55,058 nucleotides of DNA, taken from Syntrophaceae bacterium UBA6112. Lineage in GTDB: Bacteria; Desulfobacterota; Syntrophia; Syntrophales; UBA5619. Where the stretch lies: the NCBI GenBank assembly GCA_002423465.1, contig DIWG01000053.1, positions 1-55,058 of the forward strand, read 5' to 3'. Under the pieces are notes generated by a model, which saw nothing but the letters and a program-made list of their open reading frames with translations, made no database searches and was not told the DNA's origin. Every line of letters begins with the position of its first letter. Position 1 is the stretch's first letter. The position numbers and the translations under genes are program-made. Of this stretch, positions 25,982 through 34,384 are shown one piece after another.

Positions 25982-26212
25982 ATGAACGGAAATCGATTGA
26001 GGGATCGGCGGATCGCCGAGGGGCTTACGATCACGGAGTTGGCTCGATTGTCCAACATCAGCACCAAGGTGATCAGTCAGACCGAACGGTTTTTGACGGA
26101 TCCGACCGAGGTCACCAAGAGAAAAATACTCAATGGGCTGAATGCGGCGAAGAAGCCGAAGGAAAAACCTTATGATTTTGAATATATTTTCCCAAGAATG
26201 GACGGGATTTGA
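25982..26212 (+). CDS. small XRE-like helix-turn-helix protein, copy 2
   Basis: A 76-residue paralogue of the preceding gene: 59 of the first 72 residues are identical. Differences cluster at residues 39-40 and 59-61, outside the presumed recognition helix (STKVISQTERF, which is unchanged). The C-terminus extends to MDGI. The frame is open upstream to 25937, but the ATG at 25982 aligns with copy 1. The next gene starts four bases after its stop, so it belongs to the EPS operon. Confidence 0.78.
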   Translation: MNGNRLRDRRIAEGLTITELARLSNISTKVISQTERFLTDPTEVTKRKILNGLNAAKKPKEKPYDFEYIFPRMDGI

Positions 26213-26216
26213 CTGT

Positions 26217-27449
26217 ATGAGCGACAAAGTTCCTGAATCACGATTCATAGATTCGATTCGTAGTTTTCACAAGGGGATAAGTGCAGGGGGGTCGTTTTTT
26301 TCGCACCTTCTCCGGAAGCCCTGTTGTCCTGTTTTTGTGCTGACCGTGACATCACTCATATTTATTGTATCCTGCGCGTCTTCTCCGGACGTCCCTTCAC
26401 AGTTCGACAGCAACATCAGGACCGCTGAAGATGTCGCCCAATTGAAGAGGCTGGAGACGCAGTTGACGGTTACCCCGGAGAAGGCGGCGCTGCACCCGGA
26501 TTACCAGGTGATTGATAACATTGCTGTTCCCTATATTCCGGAATACCGGATGGGGCCGGGGGATGTTCTGGAAATCGTCTATCATCTCAAATATGAAAAG
26601 ACCCCCGATGATTATCGCCTTGAGGTTCAGGACCGGATCAGCGTCCATTTCCCCTATCAACCGCAATACAGCGCATCGGTTCTGGTTCGATCCGATGGGA
26701 AAATTACCATGCCGCTGATCGGCGACGTCGCCGTAGAATCCAAAACACCCATGGAACTGGCAACGGAATTGAATCGTCAGTACAAGAAATTCTTTATAGA
26801 ACCGAGCATTACGGTTGCGCTGGAGGCATTCAATGTCAAAATCGATGAGTTGAAAAAAGCCATCACCACGGCCGCCAGAGGGCAGAGCAAGATTGCCCCG
26901 GTTTCTCCGGACGGCCGGATTTCCTTCCCGGTGATCGGTGCTATGCATGTGCAGGGGCTTACCGTGGCCCAATTGGAAAAAATGATCAACGAAAGCTACG
27001 CCAAACAGGTTCGAAATCTGAACTGCACCCTGATCCTGCTGGAAATTCATCATCCCAAACTCTATGTCCTTGGCGAAGTGGAAAGACCCGGGGCCTATGA
27101 TATTGGTTCTGTCCCCAATGTTCTCAATGCCCTTACGCTGGCGGGCGGCTTTAAAAGAAGCGGCGAGCTGGAAGAAATTGCCGTATTCCGCAATGAAGGT
27201 CTCGAAAGGCCCATATCCTTCAAGGTGGATATTAAAACCGCTCTAAGAGCGGGCATCCCGCTGACGAATATCAAATTAAAACCGGGGGACATTATTTATG
27301 TCCCGAAAACCCGGCTTGACGAGAGAAATGATATGATTGAGAAAATCTTCACCAGGGGCATTTGGGCGGTGGTTCCTTTTACAACCAGTCTGGGCGCCAG
27401 TTACAGTTTGAATCCACTCATAGGACCAAGGGTAACGGGAACATATTAG
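26217..27449 (+). CDS. outer-membrane polysaccharide export lipoprotein (Wza/BexD-like)
   Basis: A 410-residue protein that should form the outer-membrane export channel. A hydrophobic stretch ends in a lipobox-like IFIVSC, unusually far in (about residue 45). The PES/poly-export domain begins YRMGPGDVLEIVYHL, with VRSDGKITMPLIGDVAVESKTP; a second, similar unit SPDGRISFPVIGAMHVQGLTVAQLEKMI follows, and an SLBB-type domain KLYVLGEVERPGAYDIGSVPNVLNALTLAGGF closes it. The start is set at the ATG four bases behind the HTH stop; the longer frame to 26142 overlaps that gene. Confidence 0.9.
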   Translation: MSDKVPESRFIDSIRSFHKGISAGGSFFSHLLRKPCCPVFVLTVTSLIFIVSCASSPDVPSQFDSNIRTAEDVAQLKRLETQLTVTPEKAALHPDYQVIDNIAVPYIPEYRMGPGDVLEIVYHLKYEKTPDDYRLEVQDRISVHFPYQPQYSASVLVRSDGKITMPLIGDVAVESKTPMELATELNRQYKKFFIEPSITVALEAFNVKIDELKKAITTAARGQSKIAPVSPDGRISFPVIGAMHVQGLTVAQLEKMINESYAKQVRNLNCTLILLEIHHPKLYVLGEVERPGAYDIGSVPNVLNALTLAGGFKRSGELEEIAVFRNEGLERPISFKVDIKTALRAGIPLTNIKLKPGDIIYVPKTRLDERNDMIEKIFTRGIWAVVPFTTSLGASYSLNPLIGPRVTGTY

Positions 27450-27460
27450 GACGGCTTGTT

Positions 27461-28852
27461 ATGCAAAACATGTTTCGGGAATTTGTTTTTATCGTTTTTT
27501 ATCGGTTGCCGTTGATTATAATGGTATTTCTGACGGTATTTATCATTTCATTGGTTTTGGCCGTAACACTTCCGTCCGTTTACCGTTCAACCGCCAAGTT
27601 TTCCGTGGTGATTCCCCAGACCTTTGACCCCCTGCAACAGGAAAATTCATATGATTACCGAAACAGGGTACGCCGATTTCTTCAGGATCAGAAGGAGCTG
27701 ATTACGTCCAACCGCGTACTGACCAAGGTCGTTCAGGATCTATATCCCGGCGCCAACCGGCAGGCGGCAATCACCCAAAAGATTAATGATCTTCGACAGA
27801 ATTTGGACGTGGTCCCGCCCGGCGGAGAATCGTTTGAAGGCTCCAGTGTTTTTATCATTGACTTTTCGGATAGAAACCCTGCATTCGCAGCCAAGGTTGC
27901 GACATTGATTACCCAGAAGTATCTGGAAACATACCAGGAGATATCTCAAGGCAAGAGCGGTTACTCCCATTCATTCTTTCAGGAACAGACGCAGAAATTG
28001 CTGAAAGATATGCAGGATAAGGAAAATAAAGTCCGTGACTTTGAAACCAAACAGGCACTGGCCCTGCTTGAAATCCTGAATCTGGGAGATGCCAAAGGAG
28101 GCAATGTAGAAGTCGGACCCAACGCTCTGTTAACGCAGTTTTTGGGAAATTACCATGCGCTTCAGACAGAGTTGGCCGGTCTTCAGGCATCCATCGGAGC
28201 CCTGGAAAAGGAGAGCAACCAGAGCGGCATTCCGGCCGTATTGCCGGAAATGGAGGTGACAGGACGTGCCATCACGATTTTTAAGAACAAGGTAGCCTCC
28301 CTGCAGATTCAATTGAACGAAATGAAACCCCAGTTCAGGGAAAATTTTGAGCCGATGAAACAGCTTGAACAGGAGCTGAAACTCAGTGTGGATGCCCTGA
28401 AAAAAGAAATGAAAAGAACCATAACCGCTCAACGGATATCGGCGAGCAGCATCCGGGCCAGACTCGATCAACTCGAAAAAACGATTCAAGGTCTGAGAGA
28501 TCGGATTCAGCTCATCGCAAGAGAAAAGGTGACCTATCAGGCTCTGCTGCAGGAATTCAACATGGCCAAAGATGCTTATACCCGCACCCAGGCCCAGTTG
28601 GAGCAGGCCCGAATGGCGACTTCCCTGGTTCAGGACAAACAGTTTCTTACATTGATTGACAAACCTTCCATTCCGCTCAGCCCTTATAAACCCAACCGCG
28701 GCCTGTTGATGCTGGGCGGTCTGCTGTCGGGATTGTTTCTGGGGATTGCCGCCGCCTTAACCATTGATCAATTTGATCACCGGATGAAGACCATATATGC
28801 TATTGAAAAGCAGTTGAACGTTCCGGTGTTGGGGTCAATACCCAGCGTGTAA
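27461..28852 (+). CDS. polysaccharide co-polymerase / chain-length determinant (Wzz/GNVR type)
   Basis: A 463-residue inner-membrane protein with a helix near the N-terminus (LPLIIMVFLTVFIISLVLAV) and one near the C-terminus (GLLMLGGLLSGLFLGIAAAL). Long coiled-coil periplasmic helices lie between them, and the closing LTLIDKPSIPLSPYKPNRGLL is the usual proline-rich GNVR-type end. No kinase domain is fused; a ParA-like protein is encoded separately at 32196. The ATG at 27461 has AGGA upstream and lies 11 bases behind the export gene. It sets polymer length together with the Wzy-like protein. Confidence 0.88.
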   Translation: MQNMFREFVFIVFYRLPLIIMVFLTVFIISLVLAVTLPSVYRSTAKFSVVIPQTFDPLQQENSYDYRNRVRRFLQDQKELITSNRVLTKVVQDLYPGANRQAAITQKINDLRQNLDVVPPGGESFEGSSVFIIDFSDRNPAFAAKVATLITQKYLETYQEISQGKSGYSHSFFQEQTQKLLKDMQDKENKVRDFETKQALALLEILNLGDAKGGNVEVGPNALLTQFLGNYHALQTELAGLQASIGALEKESNQSGIPAVLPEMEVTGRAITIFKNKVASLQIQLNEMKPQFRENFEPMKQLEQELKLSVDALKKEMKRTITAQRISASSIRARLDQLEKTIQGLRDRIQLIAREKVTYQALLQEFNMAKDAYTRTQAQLEQARMATSLVQDKQFLTLIDKPSIPLSPYKPNRGLLMLGGLLSGLFLGIAAALTIDQFDHRMKTIYAIEKQLNVPVLGSIPSV

Positions 28853-28884
28853 CCCTGTAATGCCGTTATACAAGGGCGTCCCAC

Positions 28885-30336
28885 ATGTACATACCGCAGA
28901 TTGTTCTGATGATTGTCGCTCTGTTGGCCATTCTTCTATGGTTCTTCGGGGGATACCGAGCGCCTCAAGAAAAAGACGACCGGTTGAGTCTTCTTGCAAT
29001 TCTTCTGGGGATATGGCTCATTGCCAGTGTGGTATTGGGTGCGTATACTTTTGTTCTTCAGTTTGCCGGCATTTTTGATATCACCATTGAACGGATGCTT
29101 TTTGCAATCATCATCTTCTTTTTGGTGGTGGGCCTGTTTCAGGGGAAGGTTCGTTTTCAGAAAAACGTGTCCATCGAGATCGCCATGGGTGTGTTCATGT
29201 TGATCTGTATTCTTTCGATGATGAGGGTTGGATTTGTTGCGGCTTATCCGGGATTTTTCTCCCCCTGGTTTACTTTTATTACCGGCTATTTATTCCCGTT
29301 TATGGTTTTTTTATTCGCGAAGCATTACATCTTGAGCGAAAAGGATGTGACGTTCATCCTTCGCGCGTTGTTTTATTTCGGGATCTATTTATCCATAACA
29401 GCCTTTTTCGAATTTTTCGATCTGCAACAATTTGTTTTTCCGAAATATATAAACAATCCGGAAATAGGAACCAATTGGGGGCGCGCTCGAGGGCCCTTTC
29501 TGAATGCCGGCTTCAACGGATTCGGGATTCTGGCCGGATTGATCAGCGGGCTCCATCTCCTTCAAAAAAAGACGGGGTTTGCCAAATTCTTTCATTTGAC
29601 ATCGCTGTTGCTTTTCTTCCCGGCTGTGTTTTTTACCAATACCCGCATGGTGTATATCGGTCTGCTGATCACGTTGTTTGTTTTTCTGAGATGGTATAAA
29701 ACATCGTTTTCAAAATGGAAACTGATTTCACTTCCGCTCGCGGTCGTGCTGATCGTCGGCATTGTAAACGCCCCCCGATTGTTGTCCCCGGAGAGAAGGG
29801 AAGGCGGTGTCATGCAGCTCACGGAAGTGGATATCCGCATCGCGTTGTTGAAAAAATCTTATTTTTTCTTTACCCAGCAACCTTTTACAGGAATCGGATT
29901 GGCCCAGTTCATTCCCGCATCCGTCTTCTCTTACAGGGGACCGGTTTATGCTGTTGAGGAAGAAATCGGCCAGACGCTTCAGCACAACCTTCTGCTGGGA
30001 ATCGCCGCGGAGCTCGGCATTCCCGGGTTTCTGGCCTACCTGAGCCTGATCATTCTGATCTCGCGGCGATTGAAACAACTGAAGGGGAAATTGCCTGAGA
30101 TGGGAATCATGGGAAACAATCTTCGCATTTCTATACTTGCGATCTGGTGCGTTTTCCTGGAGATTGGCATGTTTATGGAGACCTCAAATAATCTTTTTTT
30201 CAATGCCGTTGTTTTTTTGTTTGCAGGTCTGGCTGATGGTCTGTATACACGTTCTCTGGAATCGGGCATACTCGCTGTTCAATCGCCAATAAGATTGTCA
30301 CAGTCACCCATGAGGATCATGAATAGCCATGTATAA
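28885..30336 (+). CDS. O-antigen ligase/polymerase-type membrane protein (Wzy_C family)
   Basis: A 483-residue protein with about 11-12 helices. The large periplasmic loop before QTLQHNLLLGIAAELGIPGFLAYLSLIILI is the classic O-antigen ligase/Wzy_C pattern. In an operon with export and chain-length genes it most likely polymerises the repeat unit. RTRxx-type Arg/Tyr residues in the loop (VFSYRGPVYAVEEEIGQ) may bind the substrate. Its end overlaps the next gene by eight bases. Confidence 0.85.
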   Translation: MYIPQIVLMIVALLAILLWFFGGYRAPQEKDDRLSLLAILLGIWLIASVVLGAYTFVLQFAGIFDITIERMLFAIIIFFLVVGLFQGKVRFQKNVSIEIAMGVFMLICILSMMRVGFVAAYPGFFSPWFTFITGYLFPFMVFLFAKHYILSEKDVTFILRALFYFGIYLSITAFFEFFDLQQFVFPKYINNPEIGTNWGRARGPFLNAGFNGFGILAGLISGLHLLQKKTGFAKFFHLTSLLLFFPAVFFTNTRMVYIGLLITLFVFLRWYKTSFSKWKLISLPLAVVLIVGIVNAPRLLSPERREGGVMQLTEVDIRIALLKKSYFFFTQQPFTGIGLAQFIPASVFSYRGPVYAVEEEIGQTLQHNLLLGIAAELGIPGFLAYLSLIILISRRLKQLKGKLPEMGIMGNNLRISILAIWCVFLEIGMFMETSNNLFFNAVVFLFAGLADGLYTRSLESGILAVQSPIRLSQSPMRIMNSHV

Positions 30337-32185
30337 AGATTATTACCATTTGCAGACTGAACCTTTCAGCACCCATCCCAACACCGGGACTTTCTTCATC
30401 TCCAATACGCACAAGGAAGCCTGGTATTATCTGCTCTTTGGAATCGATACCCAGGAGCCCTTTGTGGTGCTGACCGGTGAATACGGCATGGGGAAGACCC
30501 TCCTGTGTCTCAGGCTGATTAAGGTTCTCAAGGAAAAGGGGATACCGCGGGTTGAATATATTCCCACGTCCAATGAAGGCTATGGCGGAATTTTGCGGCG
30601 GATGGCCTCCAGTTTGGGGATTTCTCCGGTTCCCGAAGATGAGGAGATTCTTCAGGATATGATTTATGACCGTTTCCGGGCGGATACCGAAAATTCCCGG
30701 TTTTATCTGATCATCGATGACGCCCATGAATTGGACACGGCCGTCCTGACCAAGTTGAAGTATTTATCGACATTTAATCATAACGAATTCTTTCCGGTCA
30801 TCATGATTTTTGTGGGACATCCATCGTTTCTGCAGGACCTGAAAACCCCGGCGTTGAGCTCGCTCAATCAGCGGATCAAGAGACGATATCACCTGTCCCG
30901 GTTCGATTTGGAGGACACGAAAAATTATATCTATTTTCGTCTGATGAAGTCCGGCGCCACCGGCATTCCCGCCTTCTCCGATGAAACGATTCAAAAGATC
31001 TTTGAATACAGTGGGGGCGTTCCACGTCTGATCAACAACATCTGCGACACCTGTCTGCTGATCGGCGCCTCCAAACAGTTGATTTCAATCCCTCCGTCGG
31101 TCGTGGATCTTGCCAAGAATCTGGTTGAAGGCAGTCTGACGGGAACGAAAGCAGAGGCCAAAACGGATTCGGATTCAACCGATGATGAGAAAACCTTTGC
31201 AGATTATCCAAAAACCTTTACGGATGGGTCGAGAGTCCCTGCGGATGAGCCGAGAGCCCCGATTACCTTTTCCGAAGATCTTCCGGAAGGTCAAGCCGCC
31301 AAACAGACTTCCGTATTTTCGACAACGGACATGGAAGAATATCAGCCGGAAATCGACCGTTCCAGAGTAACCGGTGTTGGTGGTTTCAATCTCAAAAGGT
31401 TGGTGACCTTCGCCGTGATCGTGATTCTGCTGATCCTGGCAGTGACCGCATTGTATCGATTTTTCATGAGTAATAACGATACGTCCAGTATATTTGCACC
31501 GACCGCCCCGACAGCGCAACAAAATACCGCCGCCGCACATTTTGAACAAGCCGGCGTGGAAATCCCAACCTTGCGCGACGAATTGACCGATAAACCATCC
31601 GGTGAAGCACCGGTCCCACCGGTCAGGACGGACTCCATGCTGCCTTCGCCAACCGATTCCCCCTCGCAACATGCCGGAGGGATGGATACACGGCCGTCTT
31701 CTAAAATGGAAGCCGTCTCAACGGGAATCGGTGAAAAGACAGCGGGTCACCCCTTTTCGCTCAGGTCTTCAAGCTATCAGCAGATGGAACGCGCTTTTCA
31801 GGAGATTTCTGAAATCAAGCAATTGGGACTGATACCCTATCTGGTGAAAGCAGATTTGGGCGATATGGGCTCCTGGTGGCGAATCTATATCGGGTTTTAT
31901 TCAACCGAAGCGGAAGCCCAAAAAATCAGAACGACCTACAAGTTGGCCAACGCCACGGTCCAAAAAACCGATTACGCCTGTCAGGTTGGTGAATTTTCAA
32001 ATGAAATGGAAGGCATGGGTCTATTCGAAAAGTTGAAGCAAGCCGGATATTTCCCTTATGTAATCCAAAAAGGAAGAAACCTCTTTCGGCTGTATTTGGG
32101 GGCTTATGAAAAAAAGTCGGAAGCGGACGTCCTTTATCAGGAACTTCAAAAGAAGGGGATTAAAAGTCAGGTCGTGAAAAGATAA
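30329..32185 (+). CDS. ExeA/GspA-like AAA ATPase with transmembrane helix and C-terminal SPOR-like repeats
   Basis: A 618-residue protein. Residues 1-260 are an AAA domain: Walker A GEYGMGKT at 50-57, Walker B YLIIDDAH at about 126-133 and GGVPRLINNICD near 229-240. An acidic linker is followed by a transmembrane helix at about 358-378 and a periplasmic tail with two SPOR-like repeats (about 485-618; LGLIPYLVKAD...WWRIYIGFY and AGYFPYVIQKGRNLFRLYLGAY). ExeA-type ATPases help place secretion channels through peptidoglycan, and SPOR domains bind denuded glycan. It may install the export channel. Related ATPases occur in XrtA/PEP-CTERM EPS loci. Confidence 0.86.
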   Translation: MYKDYYHLQTEPFSTHPNTGTFFISNTHKEAWYYLLFGIDTQEPFVVLTGEYGMGKTLLCLRLIKVLKEKGIPRVEYIPTSNEGYGGILRRMASSLGISPVPEDEEILQDMIYDRFRADTENSRFYLIIDDAHELDTAVLTKLKYLSTFNHNEFFPVIMIFVGHPSFLQDLKTPALSSLNQRIKRRYHLSRFDLEDTKNYIYFRLMKSGATGIPAFSDETIQKIFEYSGGVPRLINNICDTCLLIGASKQLISIPPSVVDLAKNLVEGSLTGTKAEAKTDSDSTDDEKTFADYPKTFTDGSRVPADEPRAPITFSEDLPEGQAAKQTSVFSTTDMEEYQPEIDRSRVTGVGGFNLKRLVTFAVIVILLILAVTALYRFFMSNNDTSSIFAPTAPTAQQNTAAAHFEQAGVEIPTLRDELTDKPSGEAPVPPVRTDSMLPSPTDSPSQHAGGMDTRPSSKMEAVSTGIGEKTAGHPFSLRSSSYQQMERAFQEISEIKQLGLIPYLVKADLGDMGSWWRIYIGFYSTEAEAQKIRTTYKLANATVQKTDYACQVGEFSNEMEGMGLFEKLKQAGYFPYVIQKGRNLFRLYLGAYEKKSEADVLYQELQKKGIKSQVVKR

Positions 32186-32195
32186 AAGGGAGTAC

Positions 32196-33230
32196 ATGAT
32201 GAATATATGGGAAGAAGTATATTCCAGACATAAAAAGGGAGGGTTGGTTCCTTTTGATCCGCAGTCTGATCAAACTCAGAACCCGCAAAAAAAAGATCAG
32301 GCGCCTTCCGATTCTGATTCACTCCCCCGGCAAACAAAGCCTGCCGGCTCTGATTCATTTGAAAAAGCGTATTACAAAAACAGCAAGCCGCAACCGATCC
32401 ATCAGCCCCCGTCGAAGCAAGCGACTCAACCACAGTCCGAGGAACCGCGTCCTTCGACTCATCAGCCTCAACCCCAGCCTGTCAATCATTCCGCTTCGAA
32501 TCAGGCGCCTCAAACGCATGCCCCGACAAAACCATCCAGATCGCGGTTCATTCCACGGGTTCCATCACCGGGTAAACCTGCCCCTGCTTATCCGGCGGTG
32601 CTTTCAAAATTGCGCTATAGCCTTTCCGATGCCTGGGCCAACATCATGCTTGAAACCAAACAAAATCTCGAGACTTTGCTGGTCTGTGGAGCATCCCGAA
32701 AAGAGGGGGCCACCTTTGTTTCCTTTCACCTGGCGATGTTTTTGTCCAAAGAATACAGCATGAAGGTTCTGTATGTCGATACGAATCTGAACCATACGAC
32801 CATACCGAAAATTCAAAATCTCCCCGGGGTTTATTCCTTTGTTTCCGAAAAGAAGGATCTGGCATCACTCATTGTACAAACCGAATACCCCGGACTATAC
32901 TTGCTCCCTTCCGGATCCGGAAAAATCGCGAAGAGTATCGGCAGCAATATGCTCTCTCGCGAACCCATCGAAACCCTGATTCGCTTCTGCCGGGATAATT
33001 TCGACGTGACGATCATCGACGGCCAACCCTTGGTCAGCAGCCCCGTCATGATTGAATTCGCAAAGGTCGTTGACATCACCCTCCTGGTATGTCGGTATGC
33101 AAGCTCCCGGCAGGAAGTCAGCAAATTGGCAGTCGATAAACTGCAAAAATTCGGGATTACATCCATGGGGGTGATTTTGAATGATCGAAAGTTCCCCATA
33201 CCCCAGAAAATTTACAGAATGATGGGATGA
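32196..33230 (+). CDS. CpsD/BY-kinase-like (ParA/MinD fold) protein with degenerate P-loop
   Basis: A 344-residue protein with a Gln/Pro/Ser-rich N-terminal linker (about 25-130) and a MinD-fold C-terminal half. Where BY-kinases have a GKS/T P-loop, this reads GASRKEGAT (165-173): the first Lys is there but the invariant Lys before Ser/Thr is replaced by Ala. Walker A' is VLYVDTNL and Walker B-like VTIIDGQPL. The C-terminus (KIYRMMG) has no tyrosine cluster. It therefore looks like a non-catalytic or altered regulator of the chain-length protein at 27461-28852. GGGAG precedes the start. Confidence 0.8.
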   Translation: MMNIWEEVYSRHKKGGLVPFDPQSDQTQNPQKKDQAPSDSDSLPRQTKPAGSDSFEKAYYKNSKPQPIHQPPSKQATQPQSEEPRPSTHQPQPQPVNHSASNQAPQTHAPTKPSRSRFIPRVPSPGKPAPAYPAVLSKLRYSLSDAWANIMLETKQNLETLLVCGASRKEGATFVSFHLAMFLSKEYSMKVLYVDTNLNHTTIPKIQNLPGVYSFVSEKKDLASLIVQTEYPGLYLLPSGSGKIAKSIGSNMLSREPIETLIRFCRDNFDVTIIDGQPLVSSPVMIEFAKVVDITLLVCRYASSRQEVSKLAVDKLQKFGITSMGVILNDRKFPIPQKIYRMMG

Positions 33231-33255
33231 CGACTCAGTCCCATTTGGGGATATA

Positions 33256-34374
33256 ATGACAAGAATAGCGGTAACCGGCGTCCGGGGCGTACCCGCAACA
33301 TGGGGAGGCGTTGAACATCATTGTGAAAACCTTTATTCCCGCCTGGCGGAAAAGGGATATGACATTACCATTTATGCCCGCAGCTACTATGTTCCCCAAG
33401 GCATAACCGCCTATAAAGGGTTGAAGATCAAACGGCTGCCGACCCTGAACCTGAAATATACAGACGCATTATTACACACATTCATTTCGATCATTCATAT
33501 TCTTATTGCCAATCCGGATATTGTGCATATTCATGGGATTGGCCCCTGTTTCTTCAGTTGGATCCCCCGTGTTTTCCGACCCCGGATGAAGGTTTTTTTT
33601 ACCTGCCACGGCCTCGACTGGCAACGAAAAAAGTGGCCCTGGTGGGCATCCAGACTGATCTACCTGGGAGAGCTGAGCGCGATTCGGTTTGCGCAATACC
33701 GGATTGTAGTCTCCAAGGAACTTCAAAAATATTTTGCTTCCGCTCATCGAGTCGAAACCTTCTATATCCCCAACGGGATTGCGCCAATTCCCGCCCGGGC
33801 GCCGAATTTGATCAAACAGTGGGACCTGACCACCCGGGGATATTTTCTATGCGTCGGCCGCCTGGTTCCGGAAAAGCGCATGGAAGATGTGATTAAAGCG
33901 TACTTATTGCGTCCGAGAAGTTGCCGTCTGGTTATCGTGGGAGACAATGCCGCTGCTGGACAATATATGAACGATTTGATAAAACTGGCCGAAAAAAATC
34001 CGTCGATTGTTTTTACCGGCTATCAGTTCGGGGCTATCCTGGAGGAACTGCTTTCCAATGCCCGCGCTTTTGTGACCGCGTCAGAGTTGGAAGGGCTTCC
34101 CATTACCCTTCTTGAGGCATTGTCTTATGGCGTAATGTGTGTTACCAGTACCATCGGTCCACATCAGGAACTGATGGAAGCCCTCCCCGGGTTGACCTTT
34201 CCGGTTGGAGATGTTCAGGCGATCGCAAGGCATATGGATCACGTTGAAACCATGGCCGAAAGCCGGTTTGACGACTTTAAGCGAAAGGCCATTGCGATGA
34301 TTTCCGGGCAATTCAGTTGGGAAACGGCTTGCTGCGGTCATGACCGTCTGTATCGAAACAGCCTGGATCGATGA
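33256..34374 (+). CDS. GT4 glycosyltransferase with DUF1972-type N-terminus (rhamnosyltransferase-like)
   Basis: A 372-residue GT-B enzyme. MTRIAVTGVRGVPATWGGVEHHCENL and the DIVHIHGIGPCFFSWIPR / FFTCHGLDWQRKKWPWWAS stretch are hallmarks of the DUF1972 branch that includes rhamnan-type rhamnosyltransferases. The donor domain shows YFLCVGRLVPEKRMEDVIKAY and SELEGLPITLLEALSYGVMCV. It probably adds an early sugar (perhaps a deoxyhexose) to the repeat unit. GGGGA precedes the ATG. Confidence 0.88.
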   Translation: MTRIAVTGVRGVPATWGGVEHHCENLYSRLAEKGYDITIYARSYYVPQGITAYKGLKIKRLPTLNLKYTDALLHTFISIIHILIANPDIVHIHGIGPCFFSWIPRVFRPRMKVFFTCHGLDWQRKKWPWWASRLIYLGELSAIRFAQYRIVVSKELQKYFASAHRVETFYIPNGIAPIPARAPNLIKQWDLTTRGYFLCVGRLVPEKRMEDVIKAYLLRPRSCRLVIVGDNAAAGQYMNDLIKLAEKNPSIVFTGYQFGAILEELLSNARAFVTASELEGLPITLLEALSYGVMCVTSTIGPHQELMEALPGLTFPVGDVQAIARHMDHVETMAESRFDDFKRKAIAMISGQFSWETACCGHDRLYRNSLDR

Positions 34375-34384
34375 GAATCATCCA

